From positions 1 through 64,000 of the forward strand of contig NZ_QXIO01000013.1 of assembly GCF_003545765.1 (NCBI RefSeq): a stretch of DNA of 64,000 nt, given 5' to 3'. Of this stretch, positions 57,598-64,000 are shown piece after piece; the first letter of the stretch is position 1; each line of letters starts with the position of its first letter. The notes below the pieces were generated by a model that ran no database searches, was not told the origin of the DNA, and saw only the letters and a program-made list of their open reading frames with translations. The translations under genes were made by a program, and so were the position numbers. This DNA comes from Colwellia sp. RSH04. GTDB taxonomy: Bacteria; Pseudomonadota; Gammaproteobacteria; Enterobacterales; Alteromonadaceae.

Positions 57598-59853
57598 ATG
57601 CGTTTTAGCTTTTTTGTTCTCGTTTTTTTATCATCTCAGCTGTTTGCTGATGAATATCGATATCACTTACCGGTAAAGGGAAGTGTTGAACAAAAAGAGT
57701 TTGCCAAGTGGCAATTAGAATTAACCAAAAAATCAGCAATAATTGATGAATTGTTAAAAGATGCTAAGTTATCAACGCAGTCTACAAGATATTTGAATCG
57801 TTTAATATTTCAGGCCTCACCTTATTTATTGAGGCACGCAGTTAATCCTGTTAATTGGTTCGCTTGGCAAGAGCAGGCGTTATTAAAGGCTGCAAAAACA
57901 AATAAACTCATTTTTCTGTCGATAGGTTATTCTACTTGTCACTGGTGTCATGTCATGGAAAAGGAGAGTTTTGCCAATATAACTATTGCAGAAGTACTTA
58001 ATGAAGCATTTATATCTATCAAAGTTGATCGAGAGTTAACCCCCGATATTGATCAATACTTCACCGAAGCTATAGAAATGGCAACGGGTAGTGCAGGTTG
58101 GCCAATTAACGCCATTTTGACACCAGCAGGTGATGTTATCTGGATTAATTCGTATTTAACCCCTGCTAACCTTTCAAAAACACTAAAAAGATTAGCTACT
58201 GTATGGCAAGCTAACCCTAAAGCAATTAATCAAGTAGCTAAAAACTTTACCAGTCAGTTAACCCCGCAAAAACGAATGTTAGATTTGGACTGGAGCATTG
58301 AAAAATCATTAGTTTTTGCACAGGAATTAAGCAGTCATTTAGACAATGACAACGGTGGGCTAAAAGGAGAAAGAAAGTTCCCTGATGCTGCGGCGCTTCA
58401 ATTTTTACTCTATCAATATCAACTAAGTCCTTCTGTAAAACTTAAATCACAAATCGAATTTTTTTTAAATCAATTAGCTAAAGGTGGCTTAAGAGATCAC
58501 TTACATGGCGGTTTTTATCGTTATGTTATCGACTCTACATGGCAGCAGCCTCATTTCGAAAAAATGTTATATAACCAAGCTTTACTAATTTCTGTGTTTA
58601 GTAAGGCCTATGAAATATTTGAAAATGAAAGTTATTTGCTGGTTGTAATAGATACTATTAACTTTGTTAACTCATGGTTTAAAGCAAATGATGGACTATT
58701 TTATAGCGCCATTGATGCTGATTATCAGGGGAAGGAAGGAAGATACTACTTATTTACTAAACAAGAGTTAATGGCAATTGAGCCTAGCCATAGAAGTAAA
58801 TTTAAATGGTGTCAATATAATGTAACAGAGTTGCGCTTTCCTTGCTTATTACTCGACCAGTCAGATTTAACAGAAGCAAAGTTGTCACTATTGACCAATA
58901 AATATTCTATTAAGAAACCGCACATAGATAAAAAACATATTACCGCATGGAATGCCTTAATGGTGTCTGCTTTTCTGGACGCTTACAAAGCGTCAAATAA
59001 CAAAGTATATTTAGCACAAGCAGAAGATCTCGCTTTAGCTATTTTAAAACAGAATCAGCAAAGTACGGGTGAGTTAATTCGATCAAGTTATTTAAACAAC
59101 AGTGCTAATTCGGCAGTATTGACTGATTATGCTTATTTGGGGGAAGCATTATTTGAGCTTTATCAAGAGACTCGACAATCAAAATGGTATCAACTTTCCA
59201 TCAAACTTTATAAACAGGGAAGTAAAAGTTTTGGAAAAAACTATAAAGATTTCAATTTATCTAACCACAATTTACTAAATGATGGTGAATTGATTTCAGG
59301 TCATACAGTATTAGCTTCATTAGGTCAAAAACTAAGGACATACGGAAAGCAATTAAATGGTGAACCACAACAGCAAATGGCGCAATTAAAGCAAGCATCG
59401 GCGAATAGCTCAGGCAGTTACTTTAGTACACATGAACTCTTTTTAAAAAATGAATATGGTGTTTTCAATAGTAAACAGTACTTTGCTCGAGGAATGGGTG
59501 AAGTAAGGATGCAAAAGGAAGGTAATACGGTAAATTTATTACTCAACTTAGAAGATGGTTGGCATATTAATTCAAACTCCCCTTTAGATAAGTATTTAAT
59601 ACCAACAGAGTTGACCGTAGGAGAAGGCTTGTATGTAAAAGTTAACTACCCTAGAGAAAAAGTCAAAAGCCTAGGGTTTAGTCAGTCTTTACTAAGCTTG
59701 TTTGAAGGACAATTTACTATTAATTTAGAATTGCCTCGTGATAATGCATTACCAGAAAAAGTTAAGCTGAGAGTGCAAGCGTGTAATGACAAATTATGCT
59801 TACTACCTGAAACTCTGAGCTTTATGGTTCCTACAGATGATACAAATAGCTAA
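57598..59853 (+). CDS. Periplasmic DUF255 thioredoxin-fold protein fused to a DsbD-alpha-like domain
   Basis: A 751-residue protein. A signal peptide ([17 protein letters not shown]) is followed by a DUF255/YyaL thioredoxin-like domain with [15 protein letters not shown] (CxxC near 112), an (alpha/alpha)6-barrel-like region, and a C-terminal domain (about 627-745) resembling the periplasmic alpha domain of DsbD, with a Cys pair in [11 protein letters not shown]. Most DUF255 proteins are cytoplasmic and lack the last domain, so a periplasmic redox role is suggested. TTG at 57589 is an alternative start, but ATG at 57598 gives the better signal peptide. Confidence 0.83.
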   Translation: MRFSFFVLVFLSSQLFADEYRYHLPVKGSVEQKEFAKWQLELTKKSAIIDELLKDAKLSTQSTRYLNRLIFQASPYLLRHAVNPVNWFAWQEQALLKAAKTNKLIFLSIGYSTCHWCHVMEKESFANITIAEVLNEAFISIKVDRELTPDIDQYFTEAIEMATGSAGWPINAILTPAGDVIWINSYLTPANLSKTLKRLATVWQANPKAINQVAKNFTSQLTPQKRMLDLDWSIEKSLVFAQELSSHLDNDNGGLKGERKFPDAAALQFLLYQYQLSPSVKLKSQIEFFLNQLAKGGLRDHLHGGFYRYVIDSTWQQPHFEKMLYNQALLISVFSKAYEIFENESYLLVVIDTINFVNSWFKANDGLFYSAIDADYQGKEGRYYLFTKQELMAIEPSHRSKFKWCQYNVTELRFPCLLLDQSDLTEAKLSLLTNKYSIKKPHIDKKHITAWNALMVSAFLDAYKASNNKVYLAQAEDLALAILKQNQQSTGELIRSSYLNNSANSAVLTDYAYLGEALFELYQETRQSKWYQLSIKLYKQGSKSFGKNYKDFNLSNHNLLNDGELISGHTVLASLGQKLRTYGKQLNGEPQQQMAQLKQASANSSGSYFSTHELFLKNEYGVFNSKQYFARGMGEVRMQKEGNTVNLLLNLEDGWHINSNSPLDKYLIPTELTVGEGLYVKVNYPREKVKSLGFSQSLLSLFEGQFTINLELPRDNALPEKVKLRVQACNDKLCLLPETLSFMVPTDDTNS

Positions 59854-59878
59854 CATCGAGTATTGAACGTTTATTATT

Positions 59879-60823
59879 TTATTTAAATGAAAACTCGTTG
59901 AATAAATTTGCAACTTGCTCTTTGAATTTTACTCTGTTTTCTTTCGGTGTTTGGCCTTGAATGAGCAGGAATTTACCTTTTTGATAAGACAACACTTGAT
60001 ATACAAAGGTTGCTTTGTCATTGAGTGTGACATAGGAAGTCGATGCTAATGCAGGGATCTTATCAATTTTTATCATTTCAGACGTTAATATTTCTACATT
60101 CTTGTAATGTTGACCATTTTTTAAAAAGTGATCGGAAAGCTGCTTAATGTCTTCAATTTCTTGCTTTAATTTGCCATGGCTTACCACAACCGTTGTTTTA
60201 CTTTCTACTTCATCTAAAGAGAGTAAAACAATAGAGTTTGCATAACGCTGTTTAATGATAAAATTAGGTGTACTCGTAAATCTAAAAGGCAAACCTGAGT
60301 AAATTCGCTGGCTTTTTTCTGTAACAACACTAAGAGACAATAAACTCGATTTAATGGCTGTTTTATAATGTTGAGACGAACCTTCAGGGTAACTTGCTTC
60401 AACTTGAATACTAGAAAGGTTATCACCAGCAACTAACCACAATTTTTCAAAATATACTCCTGCAATGTTTTGTCTCATTGTTATTAACGTGCATAAGGCG
60501 CCACTCACATTTATTTGTTCGAGATCAATTAACTGTAATTGATTTTTGAGTAAGTTTTCTTTGGTTAGGTTTGAAATATAGGCTTTATACGGTAATTCTT
60601 TTTCTGTAATTTTAATTCTTGAAAAGCTCTCAGGTTGAACAAACCCATAATGCTCAGGTGTTAATTTAAATCCTTGTGGAGGAGTTAAGGCGACTTCTAA
60701 GCCATTACTTACTTGAAAAATTTGTGGATTTGGCTCTTCATGTTTAAGAGGTTGAGTGCTACTACAAGCAGATAGAGTTAACAAAACGCACAAGGATATA
60801 AGAACTTTTTTTGAATAGAACAT
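59879..60823 (-). CDS. Putative lipoprotein of unknown function
   Basis: The 314-residue product begins MFYSKKVLISLCVLLTLSAC, with lipobox LSAC, so it should be lipidated; Ser follows the Cys, favouring the outer membrane. The mature protein has two repeated alpha/beta halves (IKITEKELPYKAYISNL... and KTTVVVSHGKLKQEI...), with no enzyme motif. The frame is open further up to 60919, but that start would put 32 residues before the signal. GAGA lies about 7 bases before 60823. It converges with the DUF255 gene. Confidence 0.72.
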   Translation of the reverse strand: MFYSKKVLISLCVLLTLSACSSTQPLKHEEPNPQIFQVSNGLEVALTPPQGFKLTPEHYGFVQPESFSRIKITEKELPYKAYISNLTKENLLKNQLQLIDLEQINVSGALCTLITMRQNIAGVYFEKLWLVAGDNLSSIQVEASYPEGSSQHYKTAIKSSLLSLSVVTEKSQRIYSGLPFRFTSTPNFIIKQRYANSIVLLSLDEVESKTTVVVSHGKLKQEIEDIKQLSDHFLKNGQHYKNVEILTSEMIKIDKIPALASTSYVTLNDKATFVYQVLSYQKGKFLLIQGQTPKENRVKFKEQVANLFNEFSFK

Positions 60824-60912
60824 GCAATTCTCAGTTGAATTTCGCACCAAACGTTGATGTGGTTTCGTGTAAGAGGCGAATTTAAGTTTATTGATATTTA
60901 TGAAGCGATAGG

Positions 60913-60940
60913 TTAACAAAATATTACAATTGCGTATAAT
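60913..60940 (+). promoter_or_regulatory. Promoter of the large repeat protein
   Basis: TTAACA (60913-60918, one base from consensus) and a perfect TATAAT (60935-60940) are 16 bases apart, about 85 bases before the start at 61025. Confidence 0.65.
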
Positions 60941-61024
60941 GGTAATTATATAAAACTTATAAAAGAATAATAATTCATTATGATAAACCTTAAAAGCATA
61001 ACCTCTTGCTATAGAGGGGCTATT

Positions 61025-64000
61025 ATGGCGTCTTTTGCTCGTTTTGTTGCAGTGATGTTTGCTTGCTGCTTCAGTTTGTCAGCTAATGCCGCACCGCCAT
61101 CTTTTTCTGCTACCTTTTCACCTGATAAAATTGGCGTTGGCAATGAAACGACTTTAATTTTTAGTATTATTAATAATGATTCAACTGGTATTAGAGATAT
61201 TGCTTTTACTAATACTTTGCCTGCGGGAGTAATATTAGCTAACCCTGTAAACTTGGTTTCATCCTGTTCTAATGCCACTGTTGATGCAGTTGAAGGTGAT
61301 GATGAAATAATATTCTCTGGAGCGTCGTTAACAGCAAATAGCCATTGTGCATTGTCTGTTTCAGTAACAAGTAATGTCGTTGGCACACACACTAACACTA
61401 CAAGCGACTTAACTTCAGATCAGGGAAATAGTGGCTCTGCCACTGATGACTTGGTCGTCGATGCCGAATACCTAATGTTTGATATGTCTACATCGCCTAG
61501 TAGTATTGTACAAGGTGAAGTCTCAACATTAACTATTGATATAAATAATCCAAGTGCATCAGCTGCATCTTCTATTAGAAGTACGATTAATTTACCTAAC
61601 GGTTTACAAGTTGCAGATGTAAGTAACTTAACGACTAATTGTAATGATACCCTTGGCACGACCGTAGCTGCAGAAACGACTATCGTGTTAAACGACGCTT
61701 ACTTATTAGCAGGCGCTGGCTGTCAAATTACGGTTGATATTATGAGTACGGGAGCAATAGGCGAGTTAACTATTTCTTCTTCTATTGCGGGCTCAACTGG
61801 CTTTGTATTTGTTTCAAATTATGGTGTTGCTAGTACTAGTGTTGATGTAAGTCGAGCATTTGCTACTATGTCGTTTTCTCCAAACCCTGTTACCCCTGAC
61901 TCCACAGCAACACTTAGTATTACACTTACCAATTATGAACGCTCATTTGATGCGACCAATGTAAGCTTTTCTAATGATCTCGATGCAACCTTAGCTGGTT
62001 TAGTCGCCACGGGTTTACCACTAACTAATGTATGTGGAACAGGTTCTGTATTAGCCGGTACAAGTACAATTACTCTTTCAGGAGGTACTATAAATGCAGG
62101 AAGCTCCTGTACTATCGAGGTACCAATATCAGTGCCATTAAGTGCTCCATTTGGAACCTATTTGAATACAACCAGTACTTTCACATATGATTTAAACGGC
62201 AGTACTGTGGCAAAAAATCCTGCTACTGGCTCTATAACCGTCACCAACGGTCCACAGCTGGCAATGGAGTTTCAGCAAGAGACATATGCTGCAGGAGAAG
62301 AGGTTTTTGTCGATTTTACCTTGACTAATATTGATACAGTTAATGCCGCGAGCAATATTTCATTTACTGCTAATGCAACAGAGTTTACTGCTGTAGAACT
62401 TGGCAATATAACTACTTTACCCGCTAATAATAGTTGTGGTGCTGGCTCTATTTTTGCAAGTAATTATGATGGAACTAATGAGTTGTTTACTGCAACAGAT
62501 CTTGCCCTTGCTGTTGCGGGTCAATGTACGTTTAGTGTAGGAATAACATTACCAGCAGCATCTTCTTCTGGCGTTAAACTATTATCGACTTCTAATGTAA
62601 ACTCAACGATAAGTGGCTCTTCTATTGTTACTGGCGGGGCCTCAGACACTATTTCTGTTGTTTCTGCACCCCAACTGACTATGTCTCTTGCCGATTTTTC
62701 ATTAAAATCTGATGACTCAGCAGTGATTACTTTTAACCTATCTAATAATGATACGGTAAACAGCGCGACGGATATTAATTTCACTTTAGATTTAGATGGT
62801 GCACTTACTGGACTGTCTGCAACATTGTTACCTGTAGGTGATATTTGTGGGGCAGGTTCAACAATATCAGGAACAGGTTTTTTAAGTTTTGCATCGGGAA
62901 GCTTAGGCGCTAACTCAAGCTGTAATTTTGATGTAACGGTAACCTTACCAAGTAACTCTCCTTCAGGTTCTGTAACGCTAACTTCAAGTGTAATAAATGC
63001 TATAGTCGCTTCTAAAGCAACCACAAACATTGCTGCAAGTTCATCTTTTGAGGTTTCGACTCTAACTAGTTCAATGGTCTTCGTTGAAGATAACTCTGAT
63101 GGCGATACTCTTGTTTTAGCCGGTGATACGGTTGATTTAACCTTTACTTTAACGAATACCGACCCCGTTCATAATATCAGCAACTTATTTTTTACGTTGA
63201 ATTTATCTCAGGTTGTTTCTGGGCTATCAGTGAATACTTTGCCAGCAGATAATAGCTGTGGGACAGGTTCTTCAATGACGGGCACAAGCTTTTTAATATT
63301 GACAGGAGCAGGTATTGACGCAGGTTCGAGTTGTCAATTTACGGTAACGTTGGATGTAGGAGTCGGCGTTGAAGTAGGCACATATAACGCGCTATCTAGT
63401 ACTATTACCTTTGATCAAAACTCTGCGACTATTACGAGTGAAGTAATGAATGCAAGTTTGACCGTCTCAATTGATGAAGATATTTTGTCAACCATATCAT
63501 CGAGTGTAGCCCCTTTGACAAGTATTTCACCTATTCCATTTCAAATAGCTTTTTCAGAAGAGATTGAAGGGCTTGAAGTTTCAGATTTTTCTGTTGTAAA
63601 TGGCACGGCGAATAATTTAGTCAAAGTTTCAGATAAGCTATTTACTTTTGACATTGTCTCTCCTACTGATGGTGCTACAACAACAGTGCAATTGTTAGCT
63701 GGAAACGTTAATGAATTAGGCGTGGGTACTCAGCAAAACATAGATTCTAATCTAGTTTCGGTGGAGTTTGATACAGCGGCATTACCTAGTGCAATAGTCA
63801 ATGTACCTGCAAACACTAAGGTTAACTCTGGCCCTGCTACAGCAACTGTTACTTATATTAATGCGACAGAGCACTTTTTAACCAGTGATAAAGTTAATTT
63901 ATATTTTACAGGAACTGCTAGCACACTAAACTTTGTTGATAACGAAACATCAAACTCAGATATTGTTGTGATTAATGGTGATACAGCAAACCCGACCATA
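61025..64000 (+). CDS. Large secreted repeat protein (DUF11/DUF7933-like), 3' end outside window
   Basis: An open frame of 992 codons runs off the right edge. It starts MASFARFVAVMFACCFSLSANA, a signal peptide, behind AGAGGGG at 61013-61019; an earlier in-frame ATG at 60980 is less likely. The body has six repeats of about 130 residues (first cysteines near 61265, 61645, 62033, 62434, 62848, 63250), each with a Cys pair 23-29 residues apart and the pattern G-x-x-STLTFTITN ... TLPAG ... CG-x-GS ... L-x-AGSSC, resembling the DUF11/DUF7933-type beta-sandwich repeats. From about 63480 a bacterial Ig-like module follows (ISPIPFQIAFSEEIEGL). Probably a surface protein or adhesin. Confidence 0.85.
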   Translation, partial: MASFARFVAVMFACCFSLSANAAPPSFSATFSPDKIGVGNETTLIFSIINNDSTGIRDIAFTNTLPAGVILANPVNLVSSCSNATVDAVEGDDEIIFSGASLTANSHCALSVSVTSNVVGTHTNTTSDLTSDQGNSGSATDDLVVDAEYLMFDMSTSPSSIVQGEVSTLTIDINNPSASAASSIRSTINLPNGLQVADVSNLTTNCNDTLGTTVAAETTIVLNDAYLLAGAGCQITVDIMSTGAIGELTISSSIAGSTGFVFVSNYGVASTSVDVSRAFATMSFSPNPVTPDSTATLSITLTNYERSFDATNVSFSNDLDATLAGLVATGLPLTNVCGTGSVLAGTSTITLSGGTINAGSSCTIEVPISVPLSAPFGTYLNTTSTFTYDLNGSTVAKNPATGSITVTNGPQLAMEFQQETYAAGEEVFVDFTLTNIDTVNAASNISFTANATEFTAVELGNITTLPANNSCGAGSIFASNYDGTNELFTATDLALAVAGQCTFSVGITLPAASSSGVKLLSTSNVNSTISGSSIVTGGASDTISVVSAPQLTMSLADFSLKSDDSAVITFNLSNNDTVNSATDINFTLDLDGALTGLSATLLPVGDICGAGSTISGTGFLSFASGSLGANSSCNFDVTVTLPSNSPSGSVTLTSSVINAIVASKATTNIAASSSFEVSTLTSSMVFVEDNSDGDTLVLAGDTVDLTFTLTNTDPVHNISNLFFTLNLSQVVSGLSVNTLPADNSCGTGSSMTGTSFLILTGAGIDAGSSCQFTVTLDVGVGVEVGTYNALSSTITFDQNSATITSEVMNASLTVSIDEDILSTISSSVAPLTSISPIPFQIAFSEEIEGLEVSDFSVVNGTANNLVKVSDKLFTFDIVSPTDGATTTVQLLAGNVNELGVGTQQNIDSNLVSVEFDTAALPSAIVNVPANTKVNSGPATATVTYINATEHFLTSDKVNLYFTGTASTLNFVDNETSNSDIVVINGDTANPTI

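Noticed and set aside
61009-63030. Several minus-strand open frames near the right edge
   Set aside because: The plus strand is one continuous frame from 61025 with signal peptide and repeats; the minus frames are its antisense shadows with Val/Ser-rich products.

Overview
This is an AT-rich chromosomal window that reads like a marine gammaproteobacterium of the order Alteromonadales, most likely Colwelliaceae (Colwellia/Thalassotalea type). The assignment rests on an E. coli-order his operon with a HisL attenuator, the yoaA-tsaB pair, FadD, ElaA, HtpG and Adk with gammaproteobacterial features, and many secreted or surface proteins. It is an inference from protein character; no database search was possible.

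Layout. 1-260: the 3' end of an rRNA operon, with one intact 5S gene, a decayed 5S copy and a terminator; a further 5S scrap lies near 314-344. 1095-3935: htpG behind a sigma-32-like promoter, then adk behind a 42-bp imperfect palindrome. 4025-5890: an ElaA-type acetyltransferase, a small hypothetical and a frameshifted periplasmic binding-protein-like gene, all on the minus strand. 5924-13703: the complete hisL-GDCBHA-F-IE operon on the minus strand, with promoter, His6 leader peptide, attenuator and terminator. 13918-19408: a small hypothetical, yoaA, tsaB, another small hypothetical, an M50-like membrane protease and an alpha/beta hydrolase. 19676-21331: fadD behind a FadR-like operator.

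21460-51620 is the most interesting part. It runs, all on the plus strand: a nitroreductase-like protein and a polysaccharide pyruvyl transferase; a complete but non-canonically ordered type II secretion-like operon (G-E-F-H-I-J-K-L-M-C-D); a secreted, acidic, apparently very highly expressed protein with a strong promoter, structured leader and strong terminator; a multi-spanning GT-C/TMTC-like membrane protein with C-terminal TPRs; and a surface polysaccharide cluster (dTDP-L-rhamnose genes, a Wzm/Wzt-type ABC exporter, a 1400-residue sulfotransferase/glycosyltransferase, a second sulfotransferase, a methyltransferase, a UDP-sugar dehydrogenase and a GT2). I propose that this is one functional unit: a dedicated T2SS-like exporter for a surface-layer-like protein, a possible glycosyltransferase for it, and a decorated polysaccharide to anchor it. 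The polysaccharide cluster ends at a truncated, decayed IS481-like element (about 51622-52315).

52463-64000 is a region of envelope proteins: a secreted protein with a peptidase S74 chaperone-like end and its small secreted partner, a CRTAC1-like FG-GAP/ASPIC protein, a DUF255 thioredoxin-fold protein fused to a DsbD-alpha-like domain, a lipoprotein, and the 5' 2976 nt of a large secreted repeat protein that continues beyond the window.
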